Part shown: positions 17,586 to 25,653 of the stretch, one piece after another
Layout: every line of letters begins with the position of its first letter
How positions within the stretch are numbered: position 1 is the stretch's first letter
Source: AP-15 sp963818695
GTDB taxonomy: Bacteria > Pseudomonadota > Alphaproteobacteria > ATCC43930 > CGMCC-115725
DNA length: 64,000 nucleotides
NCBI GenBank assembly: GCA_963818695.1
Contig: CAWFTG010000001.1
Span: 372,001 to 436,000, forward strand
Reading direction: 5' to 3'
Program-made: the position numbers and the translations under genes
Notes under the pieces: model-generated
Database searches by the model: none
Seen by the model: only the letters and a program-made list of their open reading frames with translations
What the model was told of the DNA's origin: nothing

Positions 17586-18827
17586 ATGTTGTCGCGTCGC
17601 TCTCTGCTCATCTCTGTATCGACCACCGCCCTCATCGGCGCCCTTGCGGGTTTGGATCTCGCGCATGCCGCCGACAAAACGATAAAGGTGGGCATAAACC
17701 TGCCCCTTACGGGGGCCGACGCGCATGACGCCGAATTGATCAAGGACGGCGCCCTGCTGGCGATCGACGAAGCGAATGCGCAGGGTGGAGTCGCAGGTTA
17801 CAAGATCGAGGTCCTGCTACTGGACGACGGCACCGCCACCGCCGGGCAGTATGACCCGGCGCAGGCGGCAACCAACGCGCGCAAGATGGTGTCTGACAAG
17901 GAGGTCGTCGCGGCAATTGGGCCGCAGATGAGCGGCTCGGGCAAGGCGATGTCGCCGATTTTGAGCCAGGGCGATCTGGCGACTGTCACCCCGAGCTCGA
18001 CCAACCCCGACATCACCGACCCGAAATTCGCCGGGCAATATAGGCCTAAAGGTAAGGCAATCTATTTCCGGACGGTGACCACCGACGCCTTCCAAGGGCC
18101 AAATATGGCCAATTATTATGCCGATGTACTCAAGGTGAAATCGGTCTATGTGCTCGATGACAGCGGCGCCTACGGGGTCGGGATCGCCGACACCTTCCAG
18201 GCGCAGGCAGAGAAGCGCGGCATCAGGGTGCTCGGCCGCGACCAGCTCAACCCCAGAGAGGCCGATTACGCGACCACTCTGACGAAAATCAAATCGCTCG
18301 ATCCCGACGCCCTATATTACGGCGGCGTCGCTCAGGCGGGGGTGAAGCTCGTCAAGCAGGCCTCCGACATTCTCGCCCACATCATCAAGGGAGGTGGCGA
18401 CGGGATGTATGGTGCCGAGATATTGCGCGGCGCAGGCTTTCCTGCGGCCGAAGGGTGGTACGCGACGATTGCGGCGCCGGATATCCTCGAAAACCCGGAG
18501 GCAGCGCCCGTCATCGAACGCTTTGCCAAGAAATACGGGCAGCAGCCCGAGAACTACTCGATCACCGCCTATGATGCGGCGCTCGTCATCCTCGACGCCG
18601 TCAAGCGCGTCGCCGCCTCGGGCAAGGAAGTGACCCGCGACGCAGTGCGGGACGCAATCCAAACCGCGCACGTCAAGACACTGCAGGGCGAAATCACTTT
18701 TGATGAGAATGGCGATTTGCGGAACCGCGAGATCAGCGTCTTCCGCATCGTCAAGAACGACAAGTATCCGCTCGACGATGTCCTCCATCAATACAAATAC
18801 CTTGGAGTCGCACCGCAGAGTTCGTAA
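17586..18827 (+). CDS. Branched-chain amino acid ABC transporter substrate-binding protein
   Basis: The 413-residue periplasmic protein has a signal peptide with a twin-Arg-like start (MLSRRSLLI), a hydrophobic core and AHA cleavage at about residue 28. The mature start KTIKVGINLPLTGADAHDAE is typical of LivJ/LivK and related type I binding proteins. Further family features are IDEANAQGG, VAAIGPQMSGSGKAMSPIL, VVVLD-like KVKSVYVLDDSGAYGVGIAD and FAKKYGQQPENYSITAYDAA. The ATG at 17586 is chosen because it starts the signal peptide and has GGGAGG nine bases upstream. The exact ligand is not predictable. It heads the liv operon, and a palindrome pair separates it from livH. Confidence 0.93.
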   Translation: MLSRRSLLISVSTTALIGALAGLDLAHAADKTIKVGINLPLTGADAHDAELIKDGALLAIDEANAQGGVAGYKIEVLLLDDGTATAGQYDPAQAATNARKMVSDKEVVAAIGPQMSGSGKAMSPILSQGDLATVTPSSTNPDITDPKFAGQYRPKGKAIYFRTVTTDAFQGPNMANYYADVLKVKSVYVLDDSGAYGVGIADTFQAQAEKRGIRVLGRDQLNPREADYATTLTKIKSLDPDALYYGGVAQAGVKLVKQASDILAHIIKGGGDGMYGAEILRGAGFPAAEGWYATIAAPDILENPEAAPVIERFAKKYGQQPENYSITAYDAALVILDAVKRVAASGKEVTRDAVRDAIQTAHVKTLQGEITFDENGDLRNREISVFRIVKNDKYPLDDVLHQYKYLGVAPQSS

Positions 18828-18867
18828 GGTTTAAGGTACAATTGTGCTGGTAATATCAACTCGTTAC

Positions 18868-18950
18868 TCGTCACCCCCGCGAAAGCGGGGGTCCAGGGCA
18901 ACCGCTGGCGTGTTGGAGTCCTGGACTTCCGCGTTCGCGGGAATAACGAT
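18868..18950. repeat. REP pair (BIME-like) between substrate-binding gene and livH
   Basis: Two facing hairpins share the R1 core: CCCCCGCGAAAGCGGGGG near 18873-18890 with GTCCAG after it, and GTCCTGGACTTCCGCGTTCGCGGG near 18919-18943 in the opposite sense. In an operon, such pairs often stabilise the upstream message and lower downstream expression, so the binding protein may be made in excess over the permease. Confidence 0.85.
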
Positions 18951-18984
18951 TAACCTAGCGATACTCTGAGCCGTCCGGCGCGCC

Positions 18985-19917
18985 ATGATGTCCGACTATG
19001 GCGTGCTCTTGCAGCAGCTGGTTAACGGGCTGAGCCTCGGCGCCATGTATGCCTTGCTCGCGCTGGGATTTACCCTCGTCTATGGCATCCTCGAGCTGAT
19101 CAACTTCGCGCATTTCAATGTGTTCATGGTCAGCTCGTTTTTTGGCATGTGGGCCCTCGAGTTTCTGGGCATCACGGGTCAGAGTCAGGTCCTCACCGGC
19201 CCCGCGTTGGCCGGGGCATTGGCCTTTGCCTTCGCTGTCACGATGATCGGCGCCGGCCTCCTCGGCGTTGCGATAGAGCGTCTGTCGCTGCGGCCACTAC
19301 GCGGGGTCCGCGGGACTGCGGCGATGATCACGACGATCGGCGTTTCGTACATTCTATTCAACATCATCCTGCTAACTGTCGGTGCCGGGTCGGAGAACTA
19401 CCCCAACCCGCTGCCGGTGATGCACTGGCAATTCGGCGAGGTTACCCTTGAACTCAAGGAGCTGCTGATCTGGGGCGTCGCCGTGGCGCTTATGCTGGCG
19501 CTCCATTTCTTCGTCAATCGCACCCGCCTCGGCAAGGCAATGCGCGCCACGGCGCAAGACGCCGAGGCAGCCCGGATGATGGGGGTCGATGTCGACCGCG
19601 TCATTGTCACCGCGTTCTTTCTGGGTTCCGCGCTGGCCGGGGCGGCGGCGCTGATCTTTGGCCTCTATTATAATTATACGAGCTTCATCATCGGCTACAC
19701 GGCCGGCCTGCGCGCGTTCACCGCGGCGGTGCTGGGCGGGATCGGCAGCATTCCTGGAGCGATGGTCGGCGGCATCTTGATCGGGCTGATCGAGACATTG
19801 GGCGGGCAATTGATCGCGGTGCGCTGGACCGATGTGATCATCTTCTCGATCCTGGTTCTCGTTCTTGTCTTTGTGCCGACGGGACTGTTCGGCCGCGTCA
19901 CTCCGACAAAATCGTGA
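18985..19917 (+). CDS. livH: Branched-chain amino acid ABC transporter permease LivH
   Basis: The 310-residue inner-membrane permease has about eight hydrophobic segments. Family signatures are QQLVNGLSLGAMYALLALGF at the N-terminus, LVYGILELINFAHF, the coupling region LGKAMRATAQDAEAARMMGVDVDRV (cytoplasmic EAA-like loop), and GLRAFTAAVLGGIGSIPGAMVGG near the end. It forms the translocation channel with LivM. Its TGA overlaps the GTG start of the next gene (GTGA), showing translational coupling. Confidence 0.93.
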   Translation: MMSDYGVLLQQLVNGLSLGAMYALLALGFTLVYGILELINFAHFNVFMVSSFFGMWALEFLGITGQSQVLTGPALAGALAFAFAVTMIGAGLLGVAIERLSLRPLRGVRGTAAMITTIGVSYILFNIILLTVGAGSENYPNPLPVMHWQFGEVTLELKELLIWGVAVALMLALHFFVNRTRLGKAMRATAQDAEAARMMGVDVDRVIVTAFFLGSALAGAAALIFGLYYNYTSFIIGYTAGLRAFTAAVLGGIGSIPGAMVGGILIGLIETLGGQLIAVRWTDVIIFSILVLVLVFVPTGLFGRVTPTKS

Positions 19918-21968
19918 GAAACGCGATCGGCATCCGGACACTGCTGCCGATCGGTACCGGCCGCGGCGTTCTCGCCCGAGTTTCCTCGCGCAGGGGCGCC
20001 CGCCTCGGCGTCCTCCTGGTCACGGCGGCGGCGCTGTTGTTTCCATTGGTCAACGGAAACGATGCCGATATTGATTCGGCGGCGAACGCGCTCGCCTTTG
20101 CCGCCTTAGCACTTGGCCTCAACATCGTCGTCGGCTTCGCTGGGCTCTTGGATCTCGGCTACGCCGCGTTCTTTGCCATCGGCGCCTACGCCTACGGCGT
20201 TGCCAGCTCGTGGCAAGTCCAGCCGAAATGGAGCGGCTTTTGGGAGCCCTTGCAATGGCTCGACCTTGTCAGCCGCTTTCATACGGCAGGCGGTGACGTC
20301 GTCCATTTCCAGGTCTCGTTCTGGCTGATGCTGCCGGTCGCAGCAGCGATCGCCGCGTTTTTCGGGGTGTTGTTCGGCGCGCCCACCCTGCGGCTCAAAG
20401 GCGATTATCTGGCGATCGTGACGCTTGGTTTTGGCGAGATCGTGCCAATTGTCGCGCGCAACACGCCGTCGATCACCAATGGCGCTATGGGCCTCAACGG
20501 CGTTGCTGCACCGCAGCTCTTCGGCTACGATTTCGGCGTCAACGCGACGCCTTACTATTATGTCGGGCTCGCCCTCGTCGCGTTTTTGATCCTGACGAGC
20601 CAGAGGCTGAAGGATTCGCGCATCGGCCGTGCCTGGATGGCGATCCGCGAGGACGAGATCGCCGCCGCCGCGATGGGCGTCGACCGTGTCCGTTTCAAGC
20701 TCCTCGCCTTTGCGATCGGCGCTGCCTTTGCCGGCGCCACCGGCACCTTCTATGTCGCCAAATTGCAGACCGCGACCCCGGAGATGTTCATGTTCCCGGT
20801 CTCGGTCATGGTGTTGGTCATGATCGTCTTTGGCGGGATCGGCAGCGTCTGGGGAGTCGTGGTCGGCGCGCTGGTGTTGCAGATCCTGCAATCCTGGTTT
20901 CTCGAAGATCTGTCGCAATGGCTGCATGCGCTCGGACGGCTCGTGAACATCGAGTGGCTGCAACATGTCGAGCTTGCTTCGTCGATCGAGCTCATTTTCG
21001 GTCTTATTCTAGTGCTGATGATGCTCTACCGCCGTGAGGGGCTGATCCCGGCGACGCGCCGCGTTGCGCCGCTGAGCCTCGACGAGCAGACCGCCCAAAT
21101 CGGGCGGGGTGGCTTCGACCGCCTTCCCGCCCCCCACCCTAACCCTCCCCCGCTTGCGGGGGAGGGAGGAGTGGGGGCTCGACCGGCGAGCGGGCCGTTG
21201 CTCGAAGTCTCGGACCTGACCGTGCGCTTTGGCGGGCTGGTCGCATTGCGTTCAGTCGAACTGAGCGTCCCCGCCCAGATGGTGGTTGCGGTGATCGGGC
21301 CCAATGGCTCGGGCAAATCGACATTGTTCAACGTCGTCACCGGCGTAGTTCCAGCCGATCGTGGCAGTATCCGCTTCGCCGGTGAAGAGATCGGCCGATT
21401 GCGGCCGCATGCGATATTGGAGCGCGGCATCGCCCGCACCTTCCAGAACATCCGCCTGTTCCCGAACCTGACCGTGCTCGAGAACGTCATGATCGGCATG
21501 CATGCGCGGCTCGATACCGGTCCCGTCGGCGCGCTTCTGCGGCTGCCGGCAAACCGCCGCGAGGAAGCGGCGGCACGCGAGCATGCGCGCGAGATCCTCT
21601 GGTTGTTCGGCAACCGGCTGTTGCCGCGTGCCGACCACCTCGCCGCCAGCCTCTCCTATGCCAATCGGCGGCGCACCGAGATCGCGCGGGCGCTCGCCAC
21701 GCAGCCAAAACTGTTGCTGCTCGACGAGCCGACGGCAGGGATGAACCCGGCCGAAACTCTCGAGCTGGCCGACCAGATCCAAAGCCTCAACCGCAACGGT
21801 GTGACAATCCTCTTGATCGAGCACAAGCTCGACGTCGTCGCGATGCTGGCGGACCGGGTCATCGTGCTCGACCACGGCGAGAAGATCGCTGAAGGGCGCC
21901 CGGAGGTCGTGCGCCGCGACGAAGATGTGATCCGCGCCTATCTCGGCAAGAGTACCGCTTTTGCCTAA
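19914..21968 (+). CDS. livM-livG: Fused LivM permease - LivG ATPase
   Basis: One 684-residue frame holds a LivM permease (residues ~1-385: LAFAALALGLNIVVGFAGLLDLG, LRLKGDYLAIVTLGFGEI, IRIGRAW-like SRIGRAWMAIREDEIAAAAMG, VFGGIGSVWGVVVGALVL). A linker encoded by an R2 palindrome follows (PHPNPPPLAGEGG, ~404-416), then a LivG ATPase: Walker A GPNGSGKST, NIRLFPNLTVLENVMIG, ABC signature-like LSYANRRRTEIARAL, Walker B LLLLDEPTAGMNP and H-loop LIEHKLD. Permease-ATPase fusions are known in this family, so the fusion may be old. An in-frame GTG at 21171 preceded by the G-rich arm GGGGGAGGGAGGA could also start LivG separately. The start codon GTG overlaps livH. Confidence 0.9.
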   Translation: MRNAIGIRTLLPIGTGRGVLARVSSRRGARLGVLLVTAAALLFPLVNGNDADIDSAANALAFAALALGLNIVVGFAGLLDLGYAAFFAIGAYAYGVASSWQVQPKWSGFWEPLQWLDLVSRFHTAGGDVVHFQVSFWLMLPVAAAIAAFFGVLFGAPTLRLKGDYLAIVTLGFGEIVPIVARNTPSITNGAMGLNGVAAPQLFGYDFGVNATPYYYVGLALVAFLILTSQRLKDSRIGRAWMAIREDEIAAAAMGVDRVRFKLLAFAIGAAFAGATGTFYVAKLQTATPEMFMFPVSVMVLVMIVFGGIGSVWGVVVGALVLQILQSWFLEDLSQWLHALGRLVNIEWLQHVELASSIELIFGLILVLMMLYRREGLIPATRRVAPLSLDEQTAQIGRGGFDRLPAPHPNPPPLAGEGGVGARPASGPLLEVSDLTVRFGGLVALRSVELSVPAQMVVAVIGPNGSGKSTLFNVVTGVVPADRGSIRFAGEEIGRLRPHAILERGIARTFQNIRLFPNLTVLENVMIGMHARLDTGPVGALLRLPANRREEAAAREHAREILWLFGNRLLPRADHLAASLSYANRRRTEIARALATQPKLLLLDEPTAGMNPAETLELADQIQSLNRNGVTILLIEHKLDVVAMLADRVIVLDHGEKIAEGRPEVVRRDEDVIRAYLGKSTAFA
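21125..21176 (+). repeat. R2 palindrome at the LivM-LivG joint
   Basis: CACCCTAACCCTCCCCCGC and GCGGGGGAGGGAGGAGTGGG pair as a long hairpin with a TT centre. It is read through in frame and supplies a Pro/Gly linker. Its purine-rich arm also resembles a ribosome site in front of GTG 21171. Confidence 0.85.
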
Positions 21969-22827
21969 GACCCCCGCTTGTCGCCGCCCTCGCGAAAGCG
22001 GGGGTCCAGAGCCTGCCCCTGGCTTGAACAGGGGGCGAGATGCCGCTGCCTCAGCCACCCTGGATTCCCGCTTTCGCGGGAATGACGACGGAAGGAAGAC
22101 CGGCTTTGACCTGCTCGAGTTTCGAGCTGTCGATACGCATTACGGCGACCTTCACGTTTTGAAATCGGTCGATTACCGGATCGCTGCGGGCGAGATCGTT
22201 TGCTTGTTGGGCGGCAACGCCTCGGGCAAGTCGACGACGATGAAGGCGATCATGGGGAGCGTCGCGCCGAGCGGCGGCGAGATCCTTTACGAGGGCCATT
22301 CGCTGAAGGGCGTTTCGACCGCTGAGCGGGTGCGCCGCGGCATCGCGCCGGTGCTCGAGGCGCGCCGCCTTTTCCCGCGCATGACGGTCTACGAAAATCT
22401 CGAGATGGGCGCCTATACGCGGCGCCGCGGACCCGAGTTCGACGAAGATTTGGCGCGCGTCTTCACGCTGTTCCCTCGTGTCGAGGAGCGGCTTCAACAG
22501 CTCGCCGGCACCTTGTCGGGGGGCGAGCAGCAGATGGTCGCGATCGGCCGCGCGCTGATGGCCCACCCGAGGCTCTTGTGTATGGACGAGCCATCGATGG
22601 GTCTCTCGCCGGCCTATGTCGAGCAGGTCTTCGAAATCGTCCGGACGATCAACCGGCAGGGTGTCACGATCTTCATGGTCGAACAGAACGCCAACATGGC
22701 GCTTTCCATTGCCGACCGCGCCTATGTCCTGCAGACCGGCGAAGTGGTGCTGAGCGGCCCCGCCGCCGAACTGCGCGAAACCGAACTGATCCGCCATGCC
22801 TATTTGGGCGAACTCAAGGTGGCGTAA
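21961..22827 (+). CDS. livF: Branched-chain amino acid ABC transporter ATPase LivF
   Basis: The ATPase core is complete: VDTHYGDLHVLKSVDYRIAA, Walker A GGNASGKST (family usually GxNGxGKS/T; here NASGKST), Q-loop region VLEARRLFPRMTVYENLEMG, signature LSGGEQQMVAIGRALM, Walker B LLCMDEPSMGLSP, H-region FMVEQNANM. The last block is HAYLGEL. The N-terminal ~45 codons before the domain come from a palindromic repeat pair, and no ATG lies in frame between the LivG stop and the domain. The only candidates are TTG codons at 21961 (overlapping the LivG stop) or about 22024. The repeat thus seems to have replaced or displaced the natural start, which could lower LivF synthesis. Confidence 0.88.
   Translation: MPKTPACRRPRESGGPEPAPGLNRGRDAAASATLDSRFRGNDDGRKTGFDLLEFRAVDTHYGDLHVLKSVDYRIAAGEIVCLLGGNASGKSTTMKAIMGSVAPSGGEILYEGHSLKGVSTAERVRRGIAPVLEARRLFPRMTVYENLEMGAYTRRRGPEFDEDLARVFTLFPRVEERLQQLAGTLSGGEQQMVAIGRALMAHPRLLCMDEPSMGLSPAYVEQVFEIVRTINRQGVTIFMVEQNANMALSIADRAYVLQTGEVVLSGPAAELRETELIRHAYLGELKVA
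21981..22088. repeat. R1 palindrome pair across the livF start
   Basis: CCCTCGCGAAAGCGGGGGTCC near 21988 and GATTCCCGCTTTCGCGGGAATGACG near 22063 are facing copies of the same element, as at 18.87 kb. The first copy continues into AGAGCCTGCCC, the sequence that heads the four R1 insertions in transposase genes near 51 kb. Confidence 0.85.
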
Positions 22828-22841
22828 GACTGCCCCTCTCC

Positions 22842-23441
22842 CTAGTGCAGTTGATCGAGTGCGAGGTTGAGCTTGAGGACATTGATCCGCTTCTCGCCGA
22901 GGACGCCGAGCAACCGGTCTTGGATCATATCGGCAACGAGGGCGTGGACCTTGTCCTGAGGCAAATTGCGGGCCTTCGCGACACGGGGCACCTGGAATTC
23001 GGCGGCGGCGGGAGTGATATCGGGGTCGAGCCCGCTTCCGGAGGTGGTCACCAGATCGACCGGGATCGGCGTGGAAGGATTTTCCGCCGTGAGCTTTTCG
23101 GCGTCATCCTTGACGCGGTCGACCAGCGGCTGGCTAGTCGGCCCGAGATTTGAGCCGCCGGAATTGTCGGCGGCATAGGGCGCCGGGAGCGTTTTCGTCG
23201 GGTGGTTGGGGTCGGGCTCGGTGGTGGCCGAGGGGCGGGGATGAAAATATTTGGCGTCGGTGAAATTCTGGCCGATCAGCTCGGAGCCGATCACCTTGCC
23301 GTCCTTCTCGATCAAGCTGCCATTGGCCTGATGCGGAAAGACGAGCTGCGCAATGCCGGTCATGCCGAGCGGGTAAATGAGGCCGGTGATGACCGTCATC
23401 ACGATGATCATCATGATGGCAGGGCGGATTTGGCGGAGCAT
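22842..23441 (-). CDS. kdpC: K+-transporting ATPase subunit C
   Basis: The 199-residue subunit has one N-terminal membrane helix (RPAIMMIIVMTVITGLIYPLG) and a periplasmic domain with the KdpC blocks IGQNFTDAKYFHPRPSA, SGSGLDPDITPAAAEFQVPR and VHALVADMIQDRLLGVLGEKRINVLKLNL. It stabilises the KdpFABC complex and aids K+ delivery. It is the last gene of the kdp operon and converges on livF with only 14 bases between stops. Confidence 0.95.
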   Translation of the reverse strand: MLRQIRPAIMMIIVMTVITGLIYPLGMTGIAQLVFPHQANGSLIEKDGKVIGSELIGQNFTDAKYFHPRPSATTEPDPNHPTKTLPAPYAADNSGGSNLGPTSQPLVDRVKDDAEKLTAENPSTPIPVDLVTTSGSGLDPDITPAAAEFQVPRVAKARNLPQDKVHALVADMIQDRLLGVLGEKRINVLKLNLALDQLH

Positions 23442-23453
23442 ATGGGGCGATCC

Positions 23454-25625
23454 TCAGGCAAGGCCGATGGCGGTGACCGCCAGGTCGATGAGCTTGATGC
23501 CGACGAACGGCACGATGATGCCGCCGACGCCGTAAATCAGCAGGTTGCGGCGCAAGATGCTCGCCGCGCCGGTCGGGCGATACTGCACACCCCGCAGCGC
23601 CAGCGGGATCAGTGCGATGATAATGAGCGCGTTGAAGATGATCGCCGAAAGGATAGCGCTCTCCGGGTTGTGCAGCCGCATCACGTTGAGCACGCCGAGC
23701 TGCGGGTAAAACGCCACAAACATCGCCGGGATGATCGCGAAGTACTTCGCAACGTCGTTCGCAATCGAAAACGTGGTCAGCGCGCCGCGAGTAATCAGCA
23801 GTTGTTTGCCGATCTCGACGATCTCGATCAACTTGGTCGGGTCGCTGTCGAGATCGACCATGTTGCCGGCCTCACGCGCCGCCATCGTACCGGTGTTCAT
23901 CGCGACGCCGACATCCGATTGCGCGAGCGCCGGTGCGTCGTTGGTGCCATCGCCGCACATCGCAACGAGCTTGCCTTTGGCCTGCTCCTCGCGGATCAGC
24001 TTCAGCTTCTCCTCGGGCGTCGCTTGAGCGAGAAAGTCGTCGACCCCGGATTCGGCAGCGATCGCGGCTGCGGTCAGCGGATTGTCGCCGGTGATCATCA
24101 CGGTGCGGATGCCCATTCGCCGCAATTCGGCAAAGCGCTCGCGGATACCGCCCTTGACGATGTCCTTCAGGTGGATGACGCCGAGCAGCCGATCGTTTTT
24201 GGCGACGGCGAGTGGCGTGCCGCCCTCTCGAGCGATGCGTTCGGCAACAACGGTCACCTGCCGGACCGCATCGGAGACCGGTGCCGCGCGCAATGCCGCC
24301 TGCGCTCCCCCGGTGGCGCCGCGCCATAGAGGGCCGGCGCTGCTGCCTTCCGTAAAGGCGATGATCGCGTCGACCGCGCCCTTGCGGATCGAAACGCCCT
24401 CGACATCGATGCCGCTCATTCGGGTCTGCGCCGAGAACGGCACAAAGCTCGCATTGAGCGGCGCCATTTCACGAGCCCGGAGCGCGTATTTCTCCTTGGC
24501 CAACACGACGATCGAGCGGCCCTCGGGGGTTTCGTCGGACAGCGAGGCGAGCTGCGCTGCGTCGGCCAACTCGCCCTCCTCGACGCCGGGAAGGGCGAGA
24601 AACTCGGTCGCCTGCCGATTGCCGAGCGTGATCGTGCCGGTCTTGTCGAGCAGCAAGGTGTCGACATCGCCGGCGGCCTCGACCGCGCGGCCGGACATCG
24701 CCAGCACGTTGAAGCGCACGAGCCGGTCCATGCCGGCAATGCCGATCGCCGACAACAGCGCGCCGATCGTCGTCGGGATCAGGCAGACGAACAGCGCGAT
24801 CAGGACAACGACCGACACCGCACCCCCTGCATACGAGGCAAAGCTCGGGATCGTGACGGTGGCAAAGACGAAGATCAGCGTCATGCCGGCGAGCAGGATG
24901 TTGAGCGCGATCTCGTTGGGTGTCTTTTGCCGCACTGCACCCTCGACGAGCGCGATCATGCGGTCGATAAAGGTCGAGCCCTGCCCCGCGGTGATGCGCA
25001 CTCTGAGCCAGTCCGATGTCACACGCGTCCCGCCGGTGACCGCTGAGCGGTCGCCGCCGCTCTCACGGATCACGGGGGCCGATTCCCCGGTGATCGCCAA
25101 TTCATCGACCGAGGCGACGCCTTCGATGACCTCGCCGTCGCTCGGGATCAGGTCACCGGTCTCGACCAGCACCAGATCGCTCGCCCTGAGCGCGGTTGCG
25201 TCGACCAGTTCGAAGTTGCGCGAGTTGGCGGCTTGCAGGCGCTTGGCCTTGGTCTCGGTCCGGGTCCGGCGCAGCGCGTCGGCCTGCGCCTTGCCTCGTC
25301 CCTCGGCGACGGCTTCCGCGAAATTGGCGAACAGCACCGTGAACCATAGCCACACGGTGATCTGGCCGGAGAACAACGCGCTGCTGCCGACCACCGTGCC
25401 GCCGCCGAAGAACAGATCGCGCAGGAAGAAGATCGTCGTCAGCACCGAGACGATCTCGACGCAGAACATGACCGGGTTCTTGACCAGGGTGCGCGGGTCG
25501 AGCTTCCGGAACGAGGCCCAGATTGCCGGTACGATCAGCGAGCGGTCGAGGATCGCGAGCGGCCGCACATGTCGCCTGACGAGCTCGGTTGGCGGCGGTG
25601 CGAAAGTCGAAGAGAGGTCGGTCAT
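23454..25625 (-). CDS. kdpB: K+-transporting ATPase subunit B
   Basis: This is the catalytic P-type ATPase subunit of the high-affinity K+ pump. Key motifs: ITGESAPV (actuator), LLLDKTGTITLGN (phosphorylated Asp), MITGDNPLTA and MCGDGTNDAPALAQSDVG (phosphorylation domain hinge), and membrane helices at both ends. The 723 residues exceed the roughly 680 usual for the family. Part of the excess is about 20 extra residues in the nucleotide-binding domain (SSAGPLWRGATGG, near residue 435), just before RIAREGGTPL. The insertion is in frame and the catalytic motifs are intact, so the protein is probably active. Confidence 0.95.
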   Translation of the reverse strand: MTDLSSTFAPPPTELVRRHVRPLAILDRSLIVPAIWASFRKLDPRTLVKNPVMFCVEIVSVLTTIFFLRDLFFGGGTVVGSSALFSGQITVWLWFTVLFANFAEAVAEGRGKAQADALRRTRTETKAKRLQAANSRNFELVDATALRASDLVLVETGDLIPSDGEVIEGVASVDELAITGESAPVIRESGGDRSAVTGGTRVTSDWLRVRITAGQGSTFIDRMIALVEGAVRQKTPNEIALNILLAGMTLIFVFATVTIPSFASYAGGAVSVVVLIALFVCLIPTTIGALLSAIGIAGMDRLVRFNVLAMSGRAVEAAGDVDTLLLDKTGTITLGNRQATEFLALPGVEEGELADAAQLASLSDETPEGRSIVVLAKEKYALRAREMAPLNASFVPFSAQTRMSGIDVEGVSIRKGAVDAIIAFTEGSSAGPLWRGATGGAQAALRAAPVSDAVRQVTVVAERIAREGGTPLAVAKNDRLLGVIHLKDIVKGGIRERFAELRRMGIRTVMITGDNPLTAAAIAAESGVDDFLAQATPEEKLKLIREEQAKGKLVAMCGDGTNDAPALAQSDVGVAMNTGTMAAREAGNMVDLDSDPTKLIEIVEIGKQLLITRGALTTFSIANDVAKYFAIIPAMFVAFYPQLGVLNVMRLHNPESAILSAIIFNALIIIALIPLALRGVQYRPTGAASILRRNLLIYGVGGIIVPFVGIKLIDLAVTAIGLA

Positions 25626-25653
25626 ACTGAAGATCCCTCGGGAATTACGTTTC

